Positions 9,411-22,034 of a stretch of 51,005 nucleotides of DNA are shown one piece after another. Source of the DNA: Halocafeteria seosinensis (lineage: Eukaryota > Sar > Bigyra > Bicosoecida). Where the stretch lies: contig LVLI01000680.1 in the NCBI GenBank assembly GCA_001687465.1, positions 1-51,005 of the forward strand, given 5' to 3'. The notes under the pieces were generated by a model that worked only from the letters and a program-made list of their open reading frames with translations, had not been told where the DNA came from and did not search any database. How positions within the stretch are numbered: position 1 is the stretch's first letter; each line of letters opens with the position of its first letter. A program made the position numbers and the translations under genes.

Positions 9411-11430
9411 CTAAACCGATATGCCATTGAGTGAGAGTTCCTCTATGTAAGGGACCAGCAGAATTCGTGTCATAAAATAGAAGAAGACACCGAGGAAGAT
9501 CGAGATTGGCAACGCGGGCAGTGCCTTCTTGAAGATACCGAGGAGCAACAGGGTCATTCCCAGTCCCTGGAATATCGCAAGAATAATAGAATACACCAAT
9601 TTTGTACAGCGGTTACAACTGCGAAGAGATACGAAACAACGTACCATGAGTATGGATATGTAAGAGGCTACCATCGTCGCGAAATCGAATAGTGCCGCGC
9701 GTCCAACTAATACGGAGTAAAATACAAAGTCTCCCAAACCTAATTTGACATTCCGATCTTCTTCATCCTCTTCTTCGAATTCTTCCACGATATATTGTCC
9801 TTCAGCTGATTCGGGCGCTTCTTCAGCTTCTCTCCCGTGCTGAGTGGAACTGGTGGGGGCAGGAGCTACACGAGAAGGTGACTCTTGAGACCTTGTAGCT
9901 CCAGTAGTCTCTGACACACTCGAAGAGGTTTGCGACGTCGTAAATGATGCGGCATGTGTCTGGATCGGGTTTTCCACAGGTGGGATTCGGCCACGATCTG
10001 CCTCGCTACGACGTGCTCCTCCACGACTGTCTGCTCGTTCCTTCTCCTCAGCATTATGGTAATGACTGACGAGAGTGTCGCGAACTTGCCGTTGTCTATC
10101 AGCTTCATCAACCCCATCGTTTCTTCCAACATCCGCTTCGTACAATAAGCCGGGTATTGGCTCGCCCTGACGATCTTGTGCGAGTTCGATAAGCTTTCGT
10201 AACGGACCACATGGTGTAAGGACCTGCAGCATAGAATCCAAGAAGTAAAGACAATTTCCCCAAAACTTCGTTCCTTTAAATGGCCCGGTATTCTTGACTT
10301 ACAGCGCATAAATCATAGAGTGCCAAAGCTATGAGTAACGCCCAAGAGGTCCACTCTGGAAATTTCGTAACAATCCACGCCATAATGATTGAAACTGCTA
10401 CCAAATACGCTTGCGTCACGACCCGGGGTACTCCCTTTTGCCAGAAAACAGCGATGACACCCACGATGGCAAAATTGTACATAAGGAACACAAATGTAAA
10501 CCAATCAATTCTAATGTTGTACACGCGAATGGCGGTGAACGCCACAAAGCCACCCGAGTATCCCAGAAGCATTGCTGAAGCAAATATAAGATATCCCACC
10601 ATACATTTAAAGCATCGATACTTATACAATAACACCATCAAAAATGTGGCCACTGTTATTACTCCCACAATAACTAACGCGTTGATGACAGCTTCCCCAA
10701 TGACAGTTCCAGAGGGGGAACTGCTTCCGCCACTCCCGCCATCCCCACCACTTCCTCCTCCTCCTCCTCCACCTCCGCTGTCACCTCCACTATCCTCATT
10801 GAACACCAAATAAGTACTGCGATACCAGAAGGAGAGATTGGTCTACAGTAATGATGCTGAATCCACTACTGTTAGACCGACTGACGTACTTTAACCCTTC
10901 CGAGATGGATCCTTCGCCTTCCGGTTCTTGTACATTGGCCACCACAAAACTGCGCCCTCAAAACAAGCAACACAGATAACAAATATCACTTCTAGCGTCA
11001 TCATCATGCAACTTCCGTGGATATGTCCCTCCAAACTTCAACAATGTGGTGGATATTTACCTTGCCAAAGCCATAGTCACCGCCACAGGTTTCATAACAG
11101 CTGCCAAATGGTCTGCTGAATAGGATGGACCGTCGATATCCTGCGCATAGAGCATAGATGCATAGAAAATGGCCAAGAGAGAGAAGCGGTGCAGGAGACG
11201 GGACTTCAAGAACGGTTTCATACACTCCATTAGGTACGATGAGTAGCACTTACATCCAGTGCATCATGTTCTTTAGGTTCCTCGGAAGCTTGTGCACTTT
11301 GAATTTCATCTGTACGTGCATTATGAGCTGCAGAAGCGCCTGTTGAAGTGGAAGACATCTCTATTCCTGGCTCTTGTTCGTTGTTGTCATCCAATAAACG
11401 CCGATTATCTTCATCAAATCGGGTTGTCAT
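9411..11430 (-). CDS. PSEN: Presenilin, aspartyl intramembrane protease (5 exons, 547 aa)
   Basis: Catalytic subunit of gamma-secretase-type intramembrane proteases, nine membrane helices, ER to endosome. Exons are 11430-11254, 11140-11061, 10949-10890, 10816-10303 and 10223-9411. The catalytic aspartates are D274 in TM6 (LYDLCAV) and D442 in TM7 (GLGDF), and the PAL motif lies near residue 513 (ALPALP). TM1 is the [11 protein letters not shown] region, and YKYRCFK follows TM2. A Gly/Ser-rich low-complexity stretch (about residues 112-140) sits in the first lumenal loop. The large hydrophilic loop between TM6 and TM7 (about 278-438) is Ser/Thr/Glu-rich, where endoproteolysis is expected. The first ATG is at 11430; the open frame further upstream begins without ATG. 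Its start codon is only 71 nt from that of the divergent CWC27 gene. Confidence 0.95.
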
Positions 11431-11501
11431 TGCACTCCTTCTACTGTAGATAGACAATTTTGTTCAATGAATGGACCCGCGATCGAACAAACACGGAAAT
11501 A
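11431..11501. promoter_or_regulatory. 71-bp divergent promoter between presenilin and CWC27
   Basis: The two start codons point away from each other with only 71 bp between. Both 5' untranslated regions and at least part of both promoters must fit here or extend into the opposite gene. I recognise no motif. Inferred from gene orientation. Confidence 0.45.
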
Positions 11502-13231
11502 ATGTCTAGTGTGTACAATACAGAGCCTCCTTGCTCCGGCAAAGTGGTGCTGCATACCACGTATGGCGATATACAGCTCGATTTATGGTCCAAGGAGGCC
11601 CCTCGAGCCTGCCGGAACTTTATACAGTTGTCCCTGGAGGGGTACTATGACAATACGATCTTCCACAGGATCATAAAGGACTTTTTAATCCAAGGAGGAG
11701 ACCCTACAGGCACTGGCACAGGAGGTGAATCCATCTATGGAGAGCCTTTTCGGGATGAAATACATACCAGGATCAGGTTCAATCACAGGTACGTCGTAGC
11801 AGAAGTACTCTGCGTCTGTGCACGGAACTGGGATGAAAGTTTCTGGAACTCTGCAGAGGCCAATTGGCCATGGCAAACGCCAATAAACCCCATACGAATA
11901 CGTCTCAATTTTTCATCACGTTATCCACGTGTGAATGGCTGAATAAGAAGCATACCATTTTCGGTACGGTCAGTGGGTCCACGATATTCAACGCACTTCG
12001 TATGGGAGAAGTGGAAACTGACAGTAACGACCGACCAGTTGAGCCACCACGACTAAAGAGTGTGGAAGTTTTAGATAATCCTTTTGATGACATTTTCCCA
12101 AGGTGAGTAAACTTGGGCAGTTCCAGTAAATAGAGAAGTCTGCTAATCCCTGGCCTTATGTTGTTTCTCTTTTTTCTTTATCTGCGACTTGGTTCTACTC
12201 GTTGCAGAGACATTTCCAAGCCAAAGCCAGAAGATCTAAAAGCACAGCAGGAAAGAGCCAAAGAAGAACGGAAAAAGAAAGAGTTCGACAAGAAATACAA
12301 AAAGAAAAAGCTATCGCTTTTGTCGTTTGGTGATGAGGAAGCGGAAGCTCCCGTGGAAAACACGGGAATGAAGAGTAGTCACGATATGCTGCAGGACGAC
12401 AAGAGATTGGCACCGAGTGAAGTTGAGAGCGGGAAGACCCAAAATGAGGATGAAGGAAAGCAGAAAAATTCAAACAAAGAGGAAGGAAAGGAACAAACAA
12501 CGAATAGCGAAGCCAGAAGCAGCGATAAATCAGTGCATAATGAGCCGGAAGATTTCGAAGAAAAAATGCGGAAAAAGATAGAGGCCAAAAAGGCTACTAC
12601 AGAGAAAAAGGGGACGTCTGAAGATGGCAATAATAAGAAAAGTATTGATGAAAGATATGAAGACTTTCGGAAATTGCTGAAACGGGAAGGTGATGAAAAG
12701 AAACGAGCGACTAAAGTCAAAGGCGCAGCGGCAGAAAATGAAGAACAGGCACAAAAACTATTGACCCCAGCGCAACAACTGCGGCGGAAGTATATTGATC
12801 GTAAGAGACAACATGGTTCCCGCGAAAAAGAAACACTCGAACGGTTAAACAAATTTAAGGCTTCTCTACAATCGGTTGCCAAAGATCCTTCTATAGAAGC
12901 TAAGTTAGACTCAGATAAGACAGAAGGATATCACGGCCAGGTACTGGAAGATGAAGGTGACGAAGAGGAAAACTCTTTCGAGTGGATGGCTGCGCAGCTA
13001 AAGCAACATAAGCACGTTGACGATGAATATAGGGCTGGTACCGAGATTGATGATGGGATGATGACTTATGATCCTGTGAGAGACAAGGAAAAGCCGGCTC
13101 CTGGTCCCGTTGAGTTCGGAAAGAATATGGGAGGAGGACCGCACGAGAAAGAGATGTCATCAAAACGCTCTCGTGGGTCTGAAAGGGAAAGTCGGGATCG
13201 CAGCAAGAAGCACAAGTCTGAACGCCCTTAG
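11502..13231 (+). CDS. CWC27: Spliceosomal cyclophilin CWC27 (3 exons, 518 aa)
   Basis: Nuclear cyclophilin-type peptidyl-prolyl isomerase associated with the activated spliceosome. Exons are 11502-11788, 11857-12102 and 12208-13231. Residues ~10-175 form the cyclophilin domain, and its start ([17 protein letters not shown]) and the FNHRGQ and NPFDDIFPR segments match CWC27 closely. The C-terminal ~340 residues are highly charged and Lys/Glu-rich with predicted coiled coil, including the [12 protein letters not shown] segment conserved in CWC27. The active-site residues of the cyclophilin family look intact ([23 protein letters not shown]123 followed by LNKKH). This differs from human CWC27, which as I recall has Glu at the Trp position. 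An in-frame non-ATG extension upstream was rejected in favour of the ATG at 11502. Confidence 0.95.
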
Positions 13232-13986
13232 GGTAAGCAGCAGTTACGAAGCCTGGTTAATGGTTAACAGAGGGTACAGCCAGTGGTGCCATGACCTTTA
13301 TCGCAAGAGCCTTAGTGGATGTACTTGCAGTGTTGTTGTCACAAGCTAACCTGAACAACGTTGACACCGACTGTGTCACCGTTTGATTTTGCTGTGTAGC
13401 CCCTCGTACGAATTACTTTGCACCCGCGAACGTTGCGTCTCCTCGGAGATGCACTTGTCCTCTTTTGCTAATAAAACTCCTCACCATCCCGTGAGTTTTG
13501 CATGGCACGGATGTGTGCCTAAATTTGATCCAGGCACACAGCACTGCCTGACGGGCCCCAGTTGAGTCTTCAGCCCGCATCCGCAGGATAACTCACTTAG
13601 TTTGCATGCCCCATCGATCCTTTGTGTCCTTCTGGTTTATTTTCGTATAGCTCCAATAATCACTGCTTCATGGCAACGTAGTATCGTTACGCATGTGCGT
13701 AAGAGGGCTGTGCGGCAGGCTTCGAAAAGCCGTTAGAATTGGTAACTCTCGGTAGCCTAAAAGATTGATGCCTCCCCGGGGGCGGGGGCGGACTTACGGG
13801 GCTCAGCAGACTCTGACCAGAGCTACGAGGGCGGTGAACTTTGTCAGGCGTTTACGAGAGGCTTACCCACTCGTTTAGCGTAATTTTTGTCTCAATAAAT
13901 AGATCATTCAAATCACTACCGAGAGAACTCAGGTTACTTCTGATTTGTGTGAGGAAGTAGGATAATATTGAGGTGCAAACAGAAGC
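13232..13986. other. 755-bp gene-free region
   Basis: No protein resemblance and no convincing RNA gene. There is a GC-rich patch near 13775-13800. It probably contains the CWC27 3' UTR and the promoter of the NIPA gene. Confidence 0.45.
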
Positions 13987-15287
13987 ATGTCTGGGCACTA
14001 TGCTCTGGGCGTCACCACGGGGATAGGAGCCACATTCTTGTCCGCCGCTGGTTTAACATTACAGAAATCGTCACACGTAAGTAGTATTTACATCTGGCTA
14101 TCTTGTGGTGGTGGCGGTATGACTGGTCACATCCTTGAATGCCCTTAAATCGGCCCTCAGAAACAACGGGATGCAACAGATCGAGCCAATCAGAAGGCCT
14201 ATTGGAAATACCCTCGTTTTTTATTAGGAGTATTTCTGATGCTTGTAGGAGCTCTCATGAGTGTTTGTAAGTCTTATGACTGTATTACCCGCTCGTGCTC
14301 GCGAGCACGGGAATTTACGGGAAGCGACGAATTTACTCCGTCTGCAGTAGTATTTGCGTTAATTGGACAAAGCGAAGCGTCTTCACTCGGAGCCTTAACG
14401 ATGGTCTGGAATGCCTTTTTGTCGTGGCGTTTTTTAGGAGAGGAATTCACCAGAATTGACGCGATCACAAACACACTCATGGTTTCGGGAACCATTATTG
14501 CGGTCTCCTTCCGGTATGCCTCGCGTTTGGAATGTTACAGATGTGTGGGAGTGATTTTTTCCGTGGCTAATTTATTTGCAGAGGCGCCTCCAAGGAGGAG
14601 AAACAAGATATCGATGTAGACGCCATTATTGAAGTCATGGACCGTGATGCTGTTTGGATCGGGAGTCTGATCATTGGCGCTGTTATGGCAGTCTGTCTTT
14701 ATTTTATATATGAGAAGCGAGATGCAGAGGTGACACTTCTATCTCCCAAGGAGAAATGGGCACTGTGTGGGGCCAAAGCATTTACAAGTGGTCTGTTCTC
14801 TGGAACTACAGGCTTCTGTACTAAAAGCACAATCGAAGTGGTTGGAACTGCTTTTTCACAACACCGTTGGGAAGAGTTCGAGCGATGGCAGTTTTGGATC
14901 ATCGCACTTTCGCTTCCAGTTTCCCTGATGTGCCAGATCGGCTTTTTAAATTCAGCCTTGCGGCAGTTTGATGCCATGATGGTGGTGCCAATTTATCAGT
15001 CCATGATAGTGCTCGCAGGGGTAGGGTTCGGCTGGTTATACTTTAATGAGGCTAGCGGACAGCCTACTATTTCGATAGTCATGTTTCTCATTGGGTGCTT
15101 GATAACAGTAACAGGGATCCTCCTTTTGGCCCTTAAAGTAATGGAGGATACCTCGAAACTAACGAAGAAAAAGAAGGACGCTGAAAATTGTTGCGCGGAT
15201 TTCATTGACGCAAGTGAAAGCACTCCGCTGCCTGAACCCGACGACATAAGGTCTGTTAGACTAAGAAACTACCTATTTTTTGTCTAG
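13987..15287 (+). CDS. NIPA-type magnesium transporter (4 exons, 355 aa)
   Basis: Multi-span NIPA/DUF803 family, within the drug/metabolite transporter superfamily. Members are reported to mediate Mg2+ uptake or to act in endosomal trafficking. Exons are 13987-14076, 14161-14266, 14348-14513 and 14582-15287. The N-terminus (ALGVTTGIGATFLSAAGLTL) is the first helix. The conserved EASSLGALTMVWNAFLSWRFLGE segment is the NIPA signature around TM3-4. Further helices run to GCLITVTGILLLALKVME, followed by a short polar tail. Hydrophobic segments suggest 8-9 helices, as usual. Intron 2 contains a perfect 16-bp palindrome (14294-14309). Confidence 0.9.
14294..14309. repeat. Perfect 16-bp palindrome in intron 2 of the NIPA gene
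   Basis: The sequence CGTGCTCGCGAGCACG is its own reverse complement. It lies inside the intron 14267-14347. It could form a hairpin in the pre-mRNA or be a dimeric protein-binding site. Confidence 0.8.
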
Positions 15288-15545
15288 TTTTTCTTAGTGA
15301 CACAGTTGCTGTCTTTTCGATGCAGTGAAAAACAACGGCTCGTCAGCTATCCGAGGTAACAAGTGGATGAGGTAAATCCCGCGTCAAGGGGAGTCGAAGT
15401 ACACTCAACCCTATATAATGGGAAGGCGAGTGTGCCATGCTATCACCAGAAATAGACTGCGACTTGCTAACAATATCCGGAACATGCGGAAACTACACAC
15501 TTTTGAATTCTGGCCAAATGTGGGATTTAGTACATTTGGTTTCCA

Positions 15546-18500
15546 CTACTCATCCTCATCTCCTTCGGCTTGTTCAGCCTGCTGCTTACCGACTTCATTC
15601 AACATGGCCTCGTCAAAGTATTTGCTGACAGTAACGTCCTCGCTTAAGCCCTTTCTTCTTCGGGTTTTCACCATGAACTCTCGAGCAAGCTGTGTAGGAG
15701 TACTAGGTTCTAATGGTTTCAACACGATGCTGCTATCCAGAGGGTCTCCTGGAACCACGGCCCAATGATCAAATACTTGTAGCCCAAATGCTTGCCCCTG
15801 GGTATGCACACGGAGGTCCGTTTCAAAACCAAAGCTGTCCATTACTGGAATGTACCCCTGAGAACAGCACATCAAACAGAAACGAGTATCGAATGCACTT
15901 CTAGCCAGTGATTTCGTGATCATAGCTCTTACCTGAACTCTATAGAATGGAGAACCGGGGATAGGCGCGTCGTTGGTAATGTGACCTCGTCGGCGCGCAA
16001 GGACATTGTAGATAGCTTGAACGGCATCAGCAGGGCAGGTAATTTCCACTGAGTACACGGGCTCCATCAAACGAGGTGTGGCAAGCAAAAAGGAGCTGTA
16101 CAATACCCTTCTAGCAGTAGGGATTATCTGCCCACCCCCACGATGAATGGGTTCTTTCGCTACATTGGCGTCTAATAACTTGAACATGCAGTTTCGAATC
16201 GGTTCGTCGCATAAAGGTCCTTCACGACAACCCCATTGAAACCCTTGAACCACACTATCCTTGACGTTCTTCAACAACTTCTTATCGACTTCACCAGCAA
16301 GTGTATCGTCCCGTAAGATGTTTGGACCTTGCTGGGAAGGGCCAAAGGCCCAAACAGATCGAGCGGCCAAAATGTCCCAATTGTACGTCGTTTGAAAAAA
16401 ATTCGCTAACTGCGAACCAATGGCCAGGTAGCTACTATTACATAGCCAGCGGTGTACAAAGCAAATGTCGACTCACATACCTCTTTTGTACTCCAGTTCA
16501 TGTCCACCCTTCCACTTTCTATGTCATCCGCCATTCCCTTTTCCAACGGCTCAGCAATCATAGTCAAGCGATTCTTCTTATTGGGCGTTTCGGCGAAACA
16601 TTGCAGAGAAGAAGTCTCAAAGACGGTCTCGCAAAATGATGTTACTGGGTCAGCAACTTTTACTTCAACGCCACTATACATTTGCCGAAGGTCGTGTAAG
16701 ACGCAGTCCATTTGAAGTTCCCCCGTACCTGAATTGAGGAGCCCATTATTGCCCCAATAAGAAATACTTACAGAAAGTCTACGAGACAGCACTTACCAAT
16801 TATAACATGCTCTCCACTCTCCTCCACCTTTGTTTGCAGCAGAGGATAGCTCTTGCTAACACTCCTCAACCCGGTTAACACCTTGGGAAGTTCGGCCGGG
16901 TTTAGAGGTTCTATGGCCAATTTGACTACACTGACTGTGTCAAAAGGCAAAGGTCTAAAAATTGAAACGTCGTCCGATACGCCTCCTTCTTCCTCGGTGA
17001 CGGTTGCAGTTTTACTAATGTATTCATCAATACCCTCTAGCATCACCCAGTTCCCTGCTGGTACTCTATTAAGGTTCATTCTGTAACGAGATTGGCCAAC
17101 CGACACTGTTTTAATTATGCCTGAACTCATATCTTCATCATCATCTGGGCTGTAAGCCTCTCCTAGAACTTTGACTCGTTTTCCTGGTTCAACTGTCCCG
17201 CTTAGCACTCGACCGAAGGCGAAGAAAGACTTTGCTTCAGGGGTGCTATACAGTTTAACGATATTGACCATTAAGGGCCCATCCCGGTTGCATTCTCTCA
17301 TGCTCTTGGCTTCAGGTGATTCCATATCCCCCGTGTACGTCGTAGTTACCTTGTGCTCAGCGTTATCTGTCGGTGAAGGAACGTGTCTCGTTACCATATC
17401 AACGAATCCATTCGCTTTTCCAAGAAACTGAGCAAAGACTAATTTAAGAAGTGGCTGAGGGTCCATTCTTAGTTCCGACCTCCTCAGGCGAACGCCAATC
17501 TTAGACAAAATAGGCCTCAATGTATCAGGTTCTTCGCCAAGTACTTGCGAATATATCTTGTATATAGGTTCCAAAACAAATTCCACAAAACTACGGCGGG
17601 TATCTGAGTTGGGAGCATTCCTGACAAATTTCCTCGAATCCGGGTCAAACCATAAGTTGCCCCATAACCTTCTAGCGAACTTCACAGGGTCCAACTTTGT
17701 TCTGGTATACCATGCACAATATTTGTGCGCAAACGACTCGAGAGTGAAAATCCACGCATGTTGCGCTGACGCAAACGCCACATTGTTCTTCCGGGGATCC
17801 AAAATCTGTGGTTCTTCGCCAGTGCTTGCAGAGGATATGAGCCCATTGATTGCCTCAATCGTGTACAGTATTTTATAGTAGGCATCGCTCGGCGGGAGTT
17901 TAAGTTCGAGTATGAGACGATCAATCTTGTTAAGCACTAGTGTGATAGGGAGTCCCTGCTGCACTGCGTGTTTGATGACACGTTCAGTTTGAACCATAGG
18001 TCCTTCCAGAACATCCACCACTAGTACTACACCATCAGCTACGCGCATAGCAGCCACACTTTCGTCGCTAAAGTTGACATGCCCCGGCGCATCTATCATG
18101 TTCAATAAATAAGACTTGCTTTCGCTATTTTGGAGAACAAGCGATACAGGAGAGCTCTTTATCGAGACTCCACGCTCTTGCTCATCCTTGCGACTGTCTG
18201 TGTATCGTATCTGTTTTGACGGATCCCAGGAGATCTCATGTGTTTGCTCAATGAGTAAATCCATTATGCTAGTTTTCCCATGATGCAAATGACCAACAAA
18301 GGCCACATTCCTAATCAAATGTGGACTTGACATTAAAAGAGCTAAAAATTCAGATTTGTACTGCAATCGTAAATCGGGCATGGCGGTTTGACTCGCAAGT
18401 AACCCAAGCTCCTTGGTATTGCATACTTACAGTCGTTTTAGGGGTTTCCTTCTCCAGAACCGAGAATGTCTTAGTTTTGACAGGAGCAATTACTGGTTCT

Positions 18501-19091
18501 GAAATATCCTGTGTATCCTCTTCTTGTACAAGAGTTTCAGCCTCGGGGTACACTTCCTCAGCTTCGGGGTAGTATTTCTTATCTTCATGCAGTACGATTG
18601 AGCTCTCATACGCTCCTTCCTCCTGGCCATCGCCTTCGCCATGGCGCACCATTTGTGTATCATCATCTGGACGACCAGAAAAGCACCAAAATGGTGTATA
18701 AAAGCACGAAACATGCCATACATGGCTCCAGAGTCCAATTTCACAAGCCTCTTAAGGGTCCACTACATCATCCATACCTTTGTGTTGACCGTACTGTTGG
18801 GCTCCCTGGTTCCTCTGTTCCTGCTCGTCCTCCTCCTCTACCTCCTGGATTCATCAAAAGCACACAAAATAACACATGAAGCGATATATGCACCTATATC
18901 CAGCACAAACAAGACTGTGTTTCCCCTCGGTCATTGGATAGGGGTTGTCTCAGGGGCAATTGCTCCCCCTATTCTTTTTGTAATTTCCTTTAAGGGTGAC
19001 TAAGGGGACTTACGGAGCCACTTTCATCTTCATCCGAATCGGGCATAGGCCCGATGTAGTTCCCGAATTCATCATAGTTGGTGTCGTCCAT
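15546..19091 (-). CDS. EFTUD2: U5 snRNP GTPase EFTUD2/Snu114 (7 exons, 993 aa)
   Basis: EF-2-like GTPase of the U5 snRNP that controls spliceosome activation and disassembly in the nucleus. Exons are 19091-19014, 18844-18778, 18666-18431, 18360-16797, 16728-16481, 16409-15933 and 15857-15546. The N-terminus (DEFGNYIGP, then an acidic region) and [23 protein letters not shown] match the Snu114 N-terminal domain. The GTPase motifs are GHLHHGKT (150-157), DAPGH and NKIDRL. Domains II-V follow, with [35 protein letters not shown] and [13 protein letters not shown]. The C-terminus [12 protein letters not shown] is diagnostic. Each junction falls within conserved sequence. The short acidic exon 2 was recovered from its splice sites and frame. 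Length is close to human (972 aa). Confidence 0.97.
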
Positions 19092-19375
19092 CGTTTTCGG
19101 CTTCTATTGGCGTCCACACAGAGCCCCTGCGACCTTTAGAAAACCCTGACAAAGCCTCGGTTCCAACGGCGCTGCCATCACGATTCCAGCTTCTGAAACT
19201 GAAACAATTGTTTGTCGTTTTCGATCGACCAGGATTCAAAAACCCAAGGGTTCGTGTATATCGAAACATTGTGCTCCTTTTGGTATTCTTAAGTCAGTTT
19301 CAGTTTGTCTGGATGTATATAGTGTAGCTATCCTTTTTTGTGAGGCTTTTTGGACCCAAGAAACACGCGAAAACA
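19092..19375. promoter_or_regulatory. Divergent promoter region between EFTUD2 and CCT2
   Basis: 284 bp separate the start codons of two housekeeping genes on opposite strands. No motif is recognised. Inferred from orientation. Confidence 0.4.
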
Positions 19376-22034
19376 ATGGCGGATAGGGTAAGTGGCTGGT
19401 GAATGCTGCAGCTGCGGTTTGACCCCATCTTGGCTATTCTTGGACACCACGGAGCATGTTTGATGACGCATTGGCATTATATCAGATGTCATGAGACTAA
19501 TATCGTGCTACGCGTGTTGGATCAACGGGAATATGCTCCCAAAACGTGTTTTGGTCGGGGTCTATTTAGCCTTGTTCACCCTTATATTGGCTTCACTGAC
19601 GACCATTCACTGATTTTGTGCTTTCGTTTTCCTTTGCAGAACGTATTCAATGAGCAAGCTGAGGTTAACAAGGTATGTATACGCTTGTCTAGCTGACCCT
19701 CGCCCATGTGAGGCCGAGTTCAAAAGTCGAAATTCAAATGAGGGGACAAGAAACGACAAAAAGCATAAGGGACGCCAGCTCCCTAGAGCTGTGCCCCGGC
19801 ACGGCATCAGTGGGAATTTGAAGTCTGCGAGGGGAGCTGATTTTCATTTGAATTTGACCGAAAGCTACTTCTCAGTGAAGGAACTGTGTAAAATGAGTTT
19901 TGACTCACTGTGTCTATTGTGGGAATTACAGGGAGAAGGGGCTCGTCTCTCTTCCTTCGTTGGAGCGATTGCTATTGCTGACCTCGTCAAGACGACATTG
20001 GGACCGAAAGGCATGGACAAGATTCTACAATCGGTACGCTCGATATACGGCTTCGATTTGGTCCAGTAGAACGCTAAGTGAATAGACGCGATGCTGGAAA
20101 TAGTGCAGGTTGGCGAGAACCAGGAAATTCAAGTGACCAACGACGGTGCTACAATTCTCCAAAGTTGCGTGATCGATAACCCAGCCGCGAAATGCCTGAT
20201 TGACATTGCTAAGACTCAGGACGAAGAAGTTGGTGATGGAACTACCAGGTACGTCACTTTTGCAGTCGATCTGGTTTATGAACTTGCCTGATCTCTACAT
20301 TGGTTTCTCGCTGTCAACAGTGTAACCGTACTGGCCGGCGAGTTCCTGCGCGAAGCAGAGAAACTTATCAATATGCGCATTCATCCTATGCTTGTCGTAG
20401 ATGGCTTCCGGCGCGCTGCAGATGCTGCCCGCAAAGCGTTAGAACAGTCCTCTTTCGAATGCGTAAGCCAGGAGTACAATCAGGGTTTGGAAATAGAGGA
20501 AGTCTGCTAACTGTGCTACGTCTTCACTGCAGAAGACGGATGAGGAGTTCAAGGAAACGCTACGCAAAATTGCTAGAACTACCTTAAGCTCGAAACTACT
20601 TTCTCAGGAGCGAAATCATTTCTGTAAGGGGAAACTGTTTTGATTCATGCTGTTGAATACTGAAAATATATATTGCAATTCATGTGTTTGCCGCAGCTGA
20701 CCTCGCCGTAAACGCAGTCCTCAGAATTAGGGATCACCTCGACCTGGAGCAAATACAGATGATAAAGCGAACTGGTGGCAACTTGAGTGTAAGTGGTCCT
20801 ACGATCGTTTCAAAGCGCTATGCCCTCGTTAGCTCGCCAGGGAGCAGATCAGCTTAGTTCGTTCCCTCGGCACGTGTCCAAGCTCGTGGCTGTGAACGAG
20901 GGATATCGAGAGCGACTCGTCTGCACCTCGTGATGCTTTTAGATGTGGTTGCTATGGGGTTAGAATAGTCGCAATATCATGTTTCTTCTCTGCAGGACTC
21001 TTATCTAGAAGATGGATTTGTCTTGGATAAGAAAATCGGGGTTGGTCAGCCCAAAGAGATCAACAACGTGAGTATAAAAGAGCACAATGGTAGTCTTGCA
21101 CAGTGTGGAATTAACAGCATACATACTGCAGGCAAATATTCTCATAGCAAACACCCCTATGGACACAGACAAGATCAAGATATTTGGATCTCGTGTGCGT
21201 GTTGACAGCATGGCGAAGGTGGCTGACATTGAATCAGCAGAGAAGGAGAAAATGAGGAAGAAGTGCATGAAAATCATTGATCATGGTATCAACGTCTTCA
21301 TTAACAGGCAGCTTATCTACAATTTCCCGGAACAAATATTCGCTGAGAATAATGTAATGGCCATTGAACACGCGGATTTTGAGGGTGTGGAGCGTCTTGC
21401 TGGTGTAACCGGTGGTGAAATTACTTCCACTTTTGATCATCCAGAGATGGTAAAACTAGGTCACGCCAACAAGATTGAAGAGATTATTATTGGGGAAGAC
21501 AGAATGATCCGGTTCTCCGGCTGCCAAGGTGGCTCTTCATGCTCTATCATTCTAAGAGGATCTTCCAAACACATGTTGGACGAAGCGGAACGGTCCATGC
21601 ACGATGCCTTATGTGTATTACAACAAACAGTAAGAGAACCCCGAATGACATACGGGGGTGGTGCCGCCGAAATACTCATGTCGAATGCCGTTGAAGAGGA
21701 AGCCAAGAAGACACCGGGAAAACGACAACTCGCTATGGAAGGATTCGCTCGTGCCTTGCGTCAGTTACCAACAATTGTTGCGGACAATGCTGGATACGAT
21801 AGTGCCGAGCTAGTGTCTCAGGTTAAAGCTGCCCACAATGCCGGTGACAACCAAGCGGGTATTAACATTCGTAGCGGAGGAGTTGGTAATATGAAGGAAC
21901 TTGGAATCGTGGAGCCATATAAACTGAAGTTACAAATGCTTATGAGCGCTGCTGAAGCTGCAGAGATGGTATTACGTGTTGACGACATTGTCAAATGTGC
22001 ACCTCGGCAGAGAGGAAGTCAGCAATGTATGTAA
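19376..22034 (+). CDS. CCT2: Chaperonin TRiC/CCT subunit beta (9 exons, 528 aa)
   Basis: Subunit of the cytosolic hetero-oligomeric ring chaperonin that folds actin, tubulin and WD-repeat proteins with ATP. Exons are 19376-19387 (only 12 nt, encoding MADR), 19640-19672, 19932-20033, 20109-20248, 20321-20462, 20533-20623, 20697-20788, 20996-21067 and 21132-22034. ATP-site motifs are [17 protein letters not shown] and GDGTTS. The beta-specific sequence KIGVGQPK, then [26 protein letters not shown] and INRQLIYN, distinguishes it from the other seven CCT subunits. The [10 protein letters not shown] and [14 protein letters not shown] segments form the second half of the equatorial domain. It is the most intron-rich gene of its size in the window. 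Length is normal (human 535 aa). Confidence 0.96.

Noticed and set aside
11431-11501. N-terminal extensions of presenilin and CWC27 in the open frames
   Set aside because: Both extensions begin at TTG, not ATG, and would overlap each other. The conserved proteins begin at the internal ATGs.
19376-22034. Identification as another CCT subunit (eta or alpha)
   Set aside because: [24 protein letters not shown] and INRQLIYN are beta-subunit signatures.
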